A stretch of DNA of 39,934 bases, taken from the NCBI GenBank assembly GCA_038250235.1, contig JBBSCO010000026.1:1-39934 (forward strand), given 5' to 3'. The DNA is from JAAUTS01 sp038250235. GTDB taxonomy: Bacteria > Verrucomicrobiota > Verrucomicrobiia > Methylacidiphilales > JAAUTS01. The notes below the pieces were generated by a model that saw only the letters and a program-made list of their open reading frames with translations, was not told the DNA's origin and searched no databases. This document shows positions 25,282 through 32,952 of the stretch, piece after piece (the stretch's first letter is position 1; every line of letters starts with the position of its first letter). The position numbers and the translations under genes are program-made.

Positions 25282-26409
25282 ATGAAATTGAAAAATCGTT
25301 TGAAGACTCCTTTGAAAAAAGCGGAGCGCAAAGCCGGTAAGCCGGTGGCCCAGCTGACTTTGGATCAGGACAAGTGGTTGCAGGGTGCCGTTTCCGGTTT
25401 CCTCTCCGATGGTTCAGTCCACGGTGCCTGGGTTGAGGGCCCCTGGAAACTGGACGCGTTGGAACGGGATCTGGGTGATTATTTGCTCAGGTCGTCCGCG
25501 ACCCATCGCGTTCCGGATCTGGATAAACCCGGAGCCAAAGAGGATTTGGAAAAGCACTACGTGTTCGGGTTGACCGGCGATTGCTTCATCTACGTTCATA
25601 AGAACTGGCTGCGTGTCTTCAGTCGTATCCCGAAAGAAGCGGAGGATATTGCCGAAGGGTTAAAGGTGTGTTATCGCGCCAGGCCCGAAAAGGAAGATCC
25701 GTGTTTTTTTCTGATCAAGCAGACGAGTTGCGGGATCGAATCAGAGGAAATCGCGTTGACGGAGACGGAGGCGCAGACTGAGGAGCAGTTGACCCTGTTC
25801 TATGGAAGCGGATTTGTGAAATGGCACGAGGCCTTCCTGGAAAAGTTTAGCTCGCGGGAAACGGGTATCAGTATTTTCGAAGGGCCCCCGGGCACCGGGA
25901 AAACATCCTATATCCGGGAACTGATGAGATTGTTGAAAGACAGTCACCAATTCTACTTCCTGCCTTCGTCCAACCTTGAGGCTTTGAAGAATCCGGAGTT
26001 CATTGATTTCTGGTCGGGCGAACGCCGGCGGGCTTTAACGAAAAACCTGGTGGTTATCCTCGAGGATGCGGAGTCCGCTCTGGTGCCACGGAACGAGGAC
26101 AACCGGAAACAAGTCAGTGTTCTGTTGAATATCACCGACGGTATTCTGGGCGAGTTTTTGAAACTGCAGATCATTGCCACGGTAAACTGCGGAATCAATG
26201 AGATCGACCAGGCGCTGTTGCGGCCGGGCCGCCTGGTGGCCCGGAGACACTTCGGAAAACTGAAGGAAGCGGATGCACGCAAGTTGGCCGAAGCCAACGG
26301 TAAGAGTTTGGCGGAGGGAGAAGCGTTCTCCCTGGCCGATATCCTCGGAAGTGAGGACGGACTGGAAGAGGGCTCAGCGCCCCAAAGAAGAATGGGATTT
26401 GAAGCGTAG
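25282..26409 (+). CDS. BCS1-like AAA ATPase paired with RtcB
   Basis: 375 residues from ATG 25282; a TTG at 25273 is the alternative. The N-terminal 180 residues are of unknown type. The AAA domain has Walker A GPPGTGKTS (201-209), Walker B VVILED (257-262), sensor-1 ATVN (299-302), and the arginine-finger block ALLRPGRL (311-318). The RPGR block and insert sizes resemble BCS1/CDC48-type AAA proteins that remodel folded proteins. It is followed after 84 bp by an RtcB gene in the same direction. No protease domain is present, so it is more likely a chaperone or remodeller. A role in RNA-repair complex handling is an inference from context. Confidence 0.8.
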   Translation: MKLKNRLKTPLKKAERKAGKPVAQLTLDQDKWLQGAVSGFLSDGSVHGAWVEGPWKLDALERDLGDYLLRSSATHRVPDLDKPGAKEDLEKHYVFGLTGDCFIYVHKNWLRVFSRIPKEAEDIAEGLKVCYRARPEKEDPCFFLIKQTSCGIESEEIALTETEAQTEEQLTLFYGSGFVKWHEAFLEKFSSRETGISIFEGPPGTGKTSYIRELMRLLKDSHQFYFLPSSNLEALKNPEFIDFWSGERRRALTKNLVVILEDAESALVPRNEDNRKQVSVLLNITDGILGEFLKLQIIATVNCGINEIDQALLRPGRLVARRHFGKLKEADARKLAEANGKSLAEGEAFSLADILGSEDGLEEGSAPQRRMGFEA

Positions 26410-26440
26410 GCCGTCTTTGTGTGACCGCAACGTATGGAAC

Positions 26441-26462
26441 GGCGTCTCATCATAGAGACGCC
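26441..26462. repeat. Short perfect hairpin between AAA and rtcB genes
   Basis: GGCGTCTC-ATCATA-GAGACGCC, 8-bp arms and 6-bp loop, no T-run. It may be a small intergenic repeat or an mRNA-processing site that sets the ratio of the two genes. Confidence 0.6.
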
Positions 26463-26492
26463 CTACATTGGAAAATTAAGAAAGTGGAGATT

Positions 26493-27890
26493 ATGAAAAC
26501 GAAACAATTGTTGAAGCTGGGAGTGCCGGATGGTCCGGCGATCCTGGAAGCAAAAAACTTTATCAAAGCCTGGGTCGCACAGGGAGGTGACACCTTCATG
26601 ATCGCGGACGAAATCCAGAAGGTCGTGGCGGATGCCGCTTCCTACCTGGAAGATCCTCTGCGCGCACCACTGGCCAGACTTGTTTATGCCCCGCCCTACA
26701 AGCAGAGGGAAAAAACCGCGCCCTGGCAGCAATGGGGTAAGGACCTTGATGCCAATTGCCTGATGCAGATGGCGAATGCCTGCTCGTTGCCTGTGGCGGT
26801 GACCGGTGCTTTGATGCCTGACGCGCACTTGGGATATGGGTTGCCTATCGGTGGTGTTCTCGCCACGGATAATGCGGTTATTCCCTATGCGGTCGGAGTC
26901 GATATCGCCTGCCGGATGAAGCTGACCGTCTATGACCGGGCGGCCAAAACCATCGCGGGCCAAAAGGATCGGCTGGCCAACATCATCGAAAACGAAACAC
27001 GTTTCGGCATGGGCTGCTCCTTTGAAAAAAAACGGCAGCACGAGGTCATGGACCAGGACTGGTCGGTATCGCCGGTCACGCAACGGCTCAAGGATAAAGC
27101 CTGGGCCCAGTTGGGAACGAGCGGATCCGGAAACCACTTTGTGGAGTTCGGTGTGTACACGGTCACGGACGACGAATCATTGGGTTTGAAGCCCGGCGAG
27201 TATCTTGCCCTGTTGAGCCATAGCGGTTCGCGGGGAACGGGAGCGCAGGTCTGTGACTATTACAGCCGGATTGCCATGGACTGGCATAAGGAGTTGCCCA
27301 AGGAACTGAAACATCTCTCGTGGCTGGATCTGGAAACGGAGCCCGGTCGCGAATACTGGAATGCGATGAACCTCATGGGCAACTACGCGGCGGCCAATCA
27401 TCAGGTCATCCATAAACACATTGCCCGGGAAGTCGGCGCGGCGGTGATTCTCGATATCGAGAACCATCACAACTTCGCGTGGAAAGAAAAGCATGTCGTG
27501 GACGGCGTGGAGAAGGAAGTCATCGTACACCGCAAAGGTGCTACTCCGGCTGGTGCCGGAGTGCTCGGGGTCATTCCCGGATCCATGGCCACGCCCGGCT
27601 TTGTCGTGCGGGGCAAGGGTTCGGCGGCTTCGCTGCATTCGGCATCCCACGGAGCGGGACGGGTCATGAGCCGATCGAAGGCTTTGCAGAGTTTTACCTG
27701 GGGCGGAGTGAAGAAACAACTGGCGGAAGCCGGAGTTGAGCTGCTGTCCTCGGGTCTGGATGAAGTGCCGGGTGTCTACAAAGACATCCACCAAGTCATG
27801 GCTGCGCAGACTGATCTGGTGGAAGTTCTCGGAACCTTTCATCCCCGGATCGTGAAGATGGCTCCTGCCGGGGAGAAGGCGGAGGATTAA
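26493..27890 (+). CDS. rtcB: RtcB-family RNA ligase
   Basis: Joins RNA 2',3'-cyclic phosphate or 3'-phosphate ends to 5'-OH ends with GTP and Mn2+. The 465 residues run from ATG 26493, behind a GTGGAG site. Conserved residues are visible: Asp137 and Cys140 in GVDIAC (usual GVDIGCGM), His215 in SGSGNHFVEF, His243 in LLSHSGSRGTG, His326 in ENHHNFAW, HRKGAT at 346-351, PGSMATPGFVVRG, and the GMP-accepting histidine His386 in SHGAGRVMSR. It is longer than E. coli RtcB (408 residues) and has altered metal-loop wording (DIACRM), so it belongs to a divergent subgroup. The archease and rtcA genes are absent; the partner here is an AAA ATPase gene. Bacterial RtcB is linked to repair of tRNA and rRNA cut by toxins. 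Confidence 0.93.
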   Translation: MKTKQLLKLGVPDGPAILEAKNFIKAWVAQGGDTFMIADEIQKVVADAASYLEDPLRAPLARLVYAPPYKQREKTAPWQQWGKDLDANCLMQMANACSLPVAVTGALMPDAHLGYGLPIGGVLATDNAVIPYAVGVDIACRMKLTVYDRAAKTIAGQKDRLANIIENETRFGMGCSFEKKRQHEVMDQDWSVSPVTQRLKDKAWAQLGTSGSGNHFVEFGVYTVTDDESLGLKPGEYLALLSHSGSRGTGAQVCDYYSRIAMDWHKELPKELKHLSWLDLETEPGREYWNAMNLMGNYAAANHQVIHKHIAREVGAAVILDIENHHNFAWKEKHVVDGVEKEVIVHRKGATPAGAGVLGVIPGSMATPGFVVRGKGSAASLHSASHGAGRVMSRSKALQSFTWGGVKKQLAEAGVELLSSGLDEVPGVYKDIHQVMAAQTDLVEVLGTFHPRIVKMAPAGEKAED

Positions 27891-27894
27891 GAAT

Positions 27895-27995
27895 TTAACG
27901 CAAAGTCGCTAAGATGCGAAGGCGCAAAGGATAATAGAGAAGATGCTTAAATTTAAAAAACTTAGCGTCTTAAACCCTTTGCGTCTTTGCGTTAA
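27895..27995. repeat. Palindromic intergenic repeat, copy 2
   Basis: A 101-bp element starting TTAACGCAAAGTCGCTAAG and ending CCTTTGCGTCTTTGCGTTAA, with identical right end to the copy at 23735-23840 and internal mirror halves. It too sits between convergent genes (rtcB and the DUF3817 gene), so it may act as a bidirectional terminator. Confidence 0.8.
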
Positions 27996-28002
27996 AATCC
28001 GC

Positions 28003-28293
28003 TTATTCCCAATTCTTCATCCGCTTATCAATCAGGAATGGCCCGAAGGGAATCAGTGCCGCCACAAAAACCAGCACGCCCCTCCAGAAGGGCCAGCGAT
28101 ACTTGAAAAAGACATAGGCCAACATGAAGGCGAAGAGCACAAAGAGCAGCCCGTGAATCCAGCCCACCCATTTGACGGCCATCGGCTGTCCGGCCAGGTA
28201 TTTCAGGGGCATGGCAATGAAGAGCAGAACCAAAAAGGAAACTCCTTCGGTCAGGGCCAGGAGACGCAGCGTGTGGACGGGGTTACGAAACAT
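28003..28293 (-). CDS. DUF3817 family small membrane protein
   Basis: 96 residues with three hydrophobic segments (LTEGVSFLVLLFIAMPLKYL, VGWIHGLLFVLFAFMLAYVF, GVLVFVAALIPFGPFLID). The RLLALTEGVSFLVLL start and WVGWIHGLLF block are those of DUF3817 integral membrane proteins, function unknown. The gene is isolated and ends directly beside the palindromic repeat. Confidence 0.82.
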   Translation of the reverse strand: MFRNPVHTLRLLALTEGVSFLVLLFIAMPLKYLAGQPMAVKWVGWIHGLLFVLFAFMLAYVFFKYRWPFWRGVLVFVAALIPFGPFLIDKRMKNWE

Positions 28294-28329
28294 AAGGCAA
28301 ATCTAGCACAAGCAACAGGGTGCTCAAGA

Positions 28330-28740
28330 TCAACGACTCCAGTCTTCAACGATCAACCCTTCGATGTATTCGAAATTTTTTGGGTTCAGTGTGACGAGGA
28401 TCAGCTCATGAGCCAAAGCGGTCGCGGCAATCAGAAGATCGAGTTCCGGTCGGGGTCTGCCCGTAGCCCGGGATTCGGCCATCCGTTGTCCATAAATTGC
28501 AGCCACCGCAGAATCCACTGACAAAACAGGCAACTTTCCTTTCAATTGGAATTCGTAAGCTTTCCACAATTGGGGCGAATTTTTGTAATAAAGGCCCTGC
28601 AGAAGTTCAGCTTCACAAATGGCGGAGACGGCCAGGCAGTGCTCTCCACGAAGTTGCCAGTGTTGCATGACCTGCGGCAGGCTCTGACGTTTGAGAGGCT
28701 GGCTATAAACGGAAGTATCCAGTAGATGGGTGAGCGCCAT
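28330..28740 (-). CDS. vapC: PIN-domain toxin, VapC type
   Basis: 136 residues from ATG 28740, which follows the antitoxin stop by 2 bp. PIN-domain acidic residues are visible: Asp8 (LLDTSV), Glu43/Glu45 (ICEAELL) and Asp101 (LDLLIAATAL), with VTLNPKNF near the end. VapC toxins are Mg-dependent ribonucleases that cut tRNA or rRNA. All catalytic acids are present, so it is probably active. It works with the upstream Phd/YefM-like antitoxin. It is one of two VapC loci in the window; the other is dead. Confidence 0.88.
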   Translation of the reverse strand: MALTHLLDTSVYSQPLKRQSLPQVMQHWQLRGEHCLAVSAICEAELLQGLYYKNSPQLWKAYEFQLKGKLPVLSVDSAVAAIYGQRMAESRATGRPRPELDLLIAATALAHELILVTLNPKNFEYIEGLIVEDWSR

Positions 28741-28742
28741 GA

Positions 28743-29000
28743 TCAATCATCCAGAACGTTTTTGAACCGATAAAGTTGACGTTTGGGCAATTCAAAATCC
28801 TCCGTCACGGGCCCGAATTCCTTCTCAAAATTCCGACGACGATCCCAGACATTTTCCTTTTGATTCGGTAAATCCAAGGGCTCGATACGAACCAGCGGCT
28901 GTCCCCGTCTGGTGACGATTACACTTTCTCCCCCCTGTGCCACCTGCTCACAAATTTCGGAGAACCGGGTCTTGGCATCAAAAAGGCCGATTTGCTTCAT
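28743..29000 (-). CDS. Phd/YefM-type antitoxin, partner of VapC
   Basis: 85 residues. The N-terminal DNA-binding part has the family pattern DAKTRFSEICEQVAQGGESVIVTRRGQPLVRIEPL; the charged C-terminal tail (about residues 50-85) would wrap the toxin. It is the first gene of the operon, as usual, and the toxin begins 2 bp after its stop. Autoregulation by binding the promoter is expected from the family. Confidence 0.87.
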   Translation of the reverse strand: MKQIGLFDAKTRFSEICEQVAQGGESVIVTRRGQPLVRIEPLDLPNQKENVWDRRRNFEKEFGPVTEDFELPKRQLYRFKNVLDD

Positions 29001-29309
29001 TCGCCAAACCTGTTAGTTGACTAGTAGGTTTGCAACGGGAACAATAGTTTATTTAGCGAATTTCGAATAATGCTAAGCAATTTATAATCAAGTGGTTACA
29101 AAATTATTCGTAGTAGTGAGAACTATCGGGCGAAATAAAAAAGCAAGCGAGCGGGCGGCAGCAACTATTTTTTAGCCTGGTTTTGACCCACGCGGGGATT
29201 TCGGGATCTTGATTAAAGTTGGGTAGCTTGTCGGCTTTGCAGTTTATTTCGATTTTCCCACGGGAATATTTTTCTGTCAGCGTTAGGAGTATTTTGTTAG
29301 GAGATTTCT
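29001..29309. other. 309-bp AT-rich intergenic region
   Basis: No gene recognised. It carries the promoter of the antitoxin gene at its left end. CGAATAAT at about 29063 and ATTATTCG at about 29103 are inverted copies about 35 bp apart. A purine-rich GAGCGGGCGGCAG stretch follows. Nothing else is assignable. Confidence 0.5.
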
Positions 29310-29774
29310 GATAGGAAGCCGGTCAAACTCTCTGAACTGATCGAAGCCCTCGGGTTCGATAGCGACGGGCATGATTTTTAGCTGAACCGATAAATTAGCA
29401 CCGTGCTGTGCTTTACGCAGTCACTCATTTGCGCCCCCGAGGAGGGCGACGGTGAGGCCTTGGAAGATATCGACGATTGGGAGAAAGAGGAGATCGGAAC
29501 AACCAGGGAACTCGTGAAGGATTGGGATGGGCGGTTCGTGGAAGCTGCGACCAAGTATCATTTTCACGAATACCGGCACATGGAACGGTTCATCGAGACC
29601 CTGGAGGATGCTGACAAGGCCCAAGAATTGTGGAGGGCGATCAGAGGCAAGGGGGCGTTCCAATACTTTAAGGATACGGCAGACCAACCGGGCCTGCTTA
29701 AGCGGCGGTTTCAGTTTCGCAGCAGCGCCATGAAAGAATTAACTACAGATTGGGCCGGGGGCCTATGCAATTGA
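29310..29774 (+). pseudogene. Broken UPF0158-family gene
   Basis: An AGGAG site (29298-29302) is followed in one frame by RKPVKLSELIEALGFDSDGHDF-TAG-LNR-TAA-ISTVLCFTQ. It continues uninterrupted through GDGEALEDIDDWEKEEI, KYHFHEYRHMERFIETLEDADKAQELWRAIRGKGAFQYFKDT and MKELTTDWAGGLCN. The order KLSELxxAL, then the HEYRxMERFIE and AIRGKGAFxxFKD segments, matches UPF0158 proteins. The start codon is missing (GAT where ATG is expected) and stops lie at 29379-29381 and 29391-29393. Function of the family is unknown. Confidence 0.72.
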
Positions 29775-29923
29775 AATTGACGACGAAACACAGCGGGGTC
29801 CAGATCCTGGTTGAGCGTTACCAACAGTGGGGCGTTTTGTTCTTCAGGAGCACAGGCGCCCACGATGGTTTTTTTAAAAAAACTTAATGCCTTTTCCCTT
29901 ACCGATGACAGGCTGGAAGGATC

Positions 29924-30274
29924 ATGGTATTTACCGATCAGGAAACTGCAGAACACAAACGGGTGCTGGAAAAGCATTTCTGGTCCAAACGTCGCCCACC
30001 GCTGCATTTGCGGGACAAAATCCGCGACGGCCAGCGGCTTTCTGGTCACGGGATAGATCTGTTTTTTGTCAGACCTGCATTCCGCCATCCGGGAGAATTC
30101 AGTGAAGATAACATCGCCCGGATCCGCTACGTCCGCACACGGAAAGTTTGGAGGCTGTATTGGCGCCGAGCCAGTGGCAACTGGGAGTCCTATCCTCCCT
30201 GCCGCGAAGTTGGCTCGCTTGCTTCAGCTCTCCGGGTCATACATAAGGACACCCATCATTGTTTTTTTGGTTGA
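29924..30274 (+). CDS. DUF3024 family protein
   Basis: 116 residues, basic and aromatic-rich. LHLRDKIRDGQRLSGHGIDLFFVRPAF, IARIRYVRTRKVWRLYWRRASGNWESYPPC and a C-terminal HHCFFG agree with the DUF3024 pattern (HLRDxxRxGYRIxG, VWKVYWMRxxxKWxxYxP, GCFFG). Start ATG follows AAGGATC. Function unknown. It stands alone after the UPF0158 pseudogene. Confidence 0.75.
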   Translation: MVFTDQETAEHKRVLEKHFWSKRRPPLHLRDKIRDGQRLSGHGIDLFFVRPAFRHPGEFSEDNIARIRYVRTRKVWRLYWRRASGNWESYPPCREVGSLASALRVIHKDTHHCFFG

Positions 30275-30308
30275 GCGGAATTTGGCTTGAACATTTAACA
30301 GCGAATTC

Positions 30309-30453
30309 ACGTTCGCTAAAGGACGACTCCATCCTGCGGTGGGGAGAGCAGGGAGAAAAGGATTTAACGGGGCCTGGTTTTGAGGTTCTCAAGATGGGAG
30401 TGGTGAGACAAAGAACAGAGGAAAAGCTGCGAATGGTGAAATCCATTCAATAA
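30309..30453 (+). repeat. Degenerate repeat, copy A
   Basis: Diverged copy of a segment at 33330-33493. Both contain GTTCGC.AAAG, TCCTGCGG, CAGGGAGAAAA, GAGACAAAGAA and AAAAGCTGCGA in the same order with indels. Probably remnants of one mobile or repetitive element; no intact protein recognised. Confidence 0.55.
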
Positions 30454-30516
30454 CCAAGGGCAGGCCCGGATGGCACTAACTTTAGCTTTGGAAAAATCCT
30501 CGGGGAAAGCACGTGA

Positions 30517-30936
30517 TCACATGGTTGGGGTTTCAGGTTGACTGAGGGCAATCATTACGTGGGTTCCCTTTTCCCATTCCAGGCCCCAATCGCGAAATGC
30601 TTCCAATAGTGGCCCCAAAGAACGTCCTTTTTTAGTCAGACGGTAAGCCAGCCGCTTGGTGCCATCCTCAGCGGGAATCTGTTCTACAATTCCATGCTGC
30701 CGCAAACGGTTCAGCCGCTCCGTTAGGATATTTGTCGGGATGCCTTCCGGCGAGGCCAGGAAATCCTTGAAACGGGAACGCCCAAGGTTGAGGTCACGCA
30801 CCACCAGCATCGTCCACCGGTCTCCCAAAACATCCAGTGCGCACGCCACCGGGCAGGGCGACCGGCGCGGCGGAAGGGAAACGGCACGGGACGCCAGGAC
30901 TTTCCGTTTTTTCATCAGATCATTGTGCCACATCAT
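30517..30936 (-). CDS. HxlR-family transcriptional regulator
   Basis: 139 residues. The winged-helix core has CPVACALDVLGDRWTMLVVRDLNLGRSRFKDFLAS, GIPTNILTERLNRLRQHGIVEQIP and YRLTKKGRSLGPLLEAFRDWG, the HxlR/MarR-like pattern. Two cysteines (SPCPVACAL) resemble the redox-sensing cysteine of the YodB/HypR type. It is divergent from a DinB-like gene and a MATE exporter across 42-60 bp, and a perfect palindrome sits in that gap, so it probably represses them and itself. The signal may be an electrophile or oxidant; that is inference. Confidence 0.88.
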   Translation of the reverse strand: MMWHNDLMKKRKVLASRAVSLPPRRSPCPVACALDVLGDRWTMLVVRDLNLGRSRFKDFLASPEGIPTNILTERLNRLRQHGIVEQIPAEDGTKRLAYRLTKKGRSLGPLLEAFRDWGLEWEKGTHVMIALSQPETPTM

Positions 30937-30960
30937 TTACTTGCAAACAACAACTAATAT

Positions 30961-30977
30961 ACTTGTTTTAAACAAGT
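30961..30977. promoter_or_regulatory. Palindromic operator between HxlR and DinB-like genes
   Basis: ACTTGTTTTAAACAAGT is a perfect 8-1-8 palindrome. A half-site TTACTTG occurs at 30937-30943. It ends 1 bp before the first possible ATG (30979) of the next gene. HxlR regulators are known to bind TACTT-type inverted repeats. Confidence 0.7.
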
Positions 30978-30996
30978 AATGTGGCAGGTTGCCCTG

Positions 30997-31590
30997 ATGA
31001 ACCCAACTCAGCAGCCCCGCCTCGCCGCCCCCGGTGCCGGACTTCCGGCCTTTGAACTCTTCATCGCCCGCATCCTCTTTGCCCTTGGCACCCGAACTGG
31101 CAGCCGGGGGGCTTTCATCAGTAAATTCGAAACAGAACGGTCGATGGTCGCCGACCTTGTGCAACGCTGCCATGAGGGAGAGGCGGGGGAAAGAATCCTC
31201 ATCCGCCGGGCCCGGGGTATGGAGGACAGCAGCCGCAACTGGTCCGTCTGGATGACTCTCGACCACCTCCGCATCGTCAATGAAAGCGTGGCCGATGTGA
31301 TCCGTTCGCTATCCGAGAATATAGTCCCCGAAAAAAAGGTCAGCACGGCCGACGTCAAACCCAGCCCGGAGGTGAACGGGGATGTTGTTGCTGTCTATGA
31401 GTCTTCCTGCGACTCTTTGCTCAAGACAGTTGTTTCCATTTCTGATTTGAAAACACCAGCCCGCTACACCCATCCGTGGTTCGGTCCGATGAATGCCTTT
31501 GAATGGACGGGCCTCGCTGGTGCACACATGGGCATTCATCGGTTACAGATCGAGCGCATTCTTCAAGGACTGGGCCATTCCAGGGTCTGA
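30997..31590 (+). CDS. DinB-like/DUF1569-type protein
   Basis: About 197 residues from ATG 30997. The upstream ATG at 30979 directly follows the operator palindrome and has no room for a ribosome-binding site. The helical bundle pattern includes LFIARILFALGT, WSVWMTLDHLRIVNESV, and HPWFGPMNAFEWTGLAGAHMGIHRLQIERIL. The histidines of TLDHL and of HMGIH match the three-His metal site of DinB-superfamily proteins. The superfamily includes thiol transferases (mycothiol, bacillithiol), but no specific role is known here. It is probably co-transcribed with the MATE gene 12 bp downstream. Confidence 0.78.
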   Translation: MNPTQQPRLAAPGAGLPAFELFIARILFALGTRTGSRGAFISKFETERSMVADLVQRCHEGEAGERILIRRARGMEDSSRNWSVWMTLDHLRIVNESVADVIRSLSENIVPEKKVSTADVKPSPEVNGDVVAVYESSCDSLLKTVVSISDLKTPARYTHPWFGPMNAFEWTGLAGAHMGIHRLQIERILQGLGHSRV

Positions 31591-31602
31591 TCAAATCCGC
31601 AC

Positions 31603-32952
31603 ATGTCCAAGCCCCTCTCCCTGACCACGGATCCGATCCTCCAGTTGACCTGGCGGATCGCCCTTCCTGCCAGCGTGGGGATGTTTTTCAACACCCTGTT
31701 CAACTTTATCGACACCTATTTTGCCGGCTTGCTGGGGACGGAAGCGTTGGCCGCACTCTCGCTCTCGTTTCCGCTCTTTTTCCTGATCATCGCCGTGGGT
31801 AGTGGGCTCAGTCAGGGAACCACGGCACTTCTGGCCAACAGCCTTGGGGCGGGAAAGTCCGGGGATGCCCGACACATCTTCGCCCAGTCCCTGATCTTCG
31901 CCATCTTTGTCGGCATCCTCCTCTCGCTAGCAGGACTGGCCGGCTCACCCATGGTCTTTCGTCAGCTTGGTGCGGAGGCAAGTTATCTCACCACGGCTCT
32001 GAGCTACATGAATGTGATTTTTGCCGGTGGGGTGTTCATGGTCGTTTCCATGGCTATGAACAGTGCTTTGTCCGCCCAAGGGGAAACCCGGGTTTACCGC
32101 AACTTCCTCATCGTGGGCTGCCTAACCAATGCCCTGCTCAACCCTGTGCTCATGTGGGGATGGTTCGGGCTGCCGGCACTCGGCGTCGCGGGCATTGCCC
32201 TGTCCACCATCCTTGTCCAGATTGGGGGATGTCTCTACCTGGGCTGGCGGGTGCACCTCTCCCCCGCGTTCCAATCCCTGCCCACCCGCCTGTTTCGGCC
32301 GGACAAGATCATCCTGAAACAAATCATGGGGCAGTCGGTGCCTTCGGCCCTCAACATGATCACCATCGCATTGGGCGTCTTCGTCATCACCTGGTTCGTA
32401 AAGGAATTTGGCAAGGAGGCCGTGGCCGCGACAGGCATCGCCACCCGGATTGAGCAACTGGTTCTCATGCCCGTCATCGGCGTGGGCACAGCCATGCTCA
32501 GTATCACCGGGCAGAACCACGGCTGCGGGCTTCCTCATCGCGTGCGGGAAGCCTGGCGTATTAACATTCAAATTGGAGTCAGCCTTATGATTGTCGGCAG
32601 CCTGCTCGTCGGATTTTTTGGAAAGCAGGTCATGCGGATCTTCACCAACGACCCCCTTGTCATCCACCATGGCAGCGATTACCTGACCGCTTCCGCCTTC
32701 ACCCTCGCGGCCTATCCGGTTCTTTTTGTCACCGTCTTTATGATGCAGGGCCTGAAACGTCCCGCTTACGGGCTTTGGATCGGAATCTATCGCCAAGTTC
32801 TCGCCCCGATCGCGGTGATGCACACGCTGGTCTTCACTCTTGGCTGGGGCTTGCAAGGAGTCTGGTGGGGCTTCTGCCTCGTGACCTGGAGTGCCGCGTT
32901 CATCGCCCTCTTTTGGGGCTGGCGTATGACTCGCATCGCCAGTCCCCCCTAG
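31603..32952 (+). CDS. MATE-family efflux transporter
   Basis: 449 residues, twelve hydrophobic segments. Recognisable blocks: LTWRIALPASVGMFFNTLFNFIDTYFAGLLGTEALAALSLSFPLFFL, GLSQGTTALLANSLGAGKSGDAR, and in the second half AVAATGIATRIEQLVLMPVIGVGTAMLSITGQN. Exports cationic drugs or toxic metabolites with Na+ or H+. It is next to the DinB-like gene under a shared HxlR-controlled promoter, suggesting a defence unit against an electrophilic or toxic compound. Ends with TAG. Confidence 0.92.
   Translation: MSKPLSLTTDPILQLTWRIALPASVGMFFNTLFNFIDTYFAGLLGTEALAALSLSFPLFFLIIAVGSGLSQGTTALLANSLGAGKSGDARHIFAQSLIFAIFVGILLSLAGLAGSPMVFRQLGAEASYLTTALSYMNVIFAGGVFMVVSMAMNSALSAQGETRVYRNFLIVGCLTNALLNPVLMWGWFGLPALGVAGIALSTILVQIGGCLYLGWRVHLSPAFQSLPTRLFRPDKIILKQIMGQSVPSALNMITIALGVFVITWFVKEFGKEAVAATGIATRIEQLVLMPVIGVGTAMLSITGQNHGCGLPHRVREAWRINIQIGVSLMIVGSLLVGFFGKQVMRIFTNDPLVIHHGSDYLTASAFTLAAYPVLFVTVFMMQGLKRPAYGLWIGIYRQVLAPIAVMHTLVFTLGWGLQGVWWGFCLVTWSAAFIALFWGWRMTRIASPP

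Noticed and set aside
23735..27995. CRISPR array
   Set aside because: There are only two copies, they are 4 kb apart, palindromic and about 100 bp long, with no spacers or cas genes.
32122..32856. 244-codon minus-strand frame opposite the MATE gene
   Set aside because: Antisense to a clear transporter gene; composition is typical of a shadow frame.
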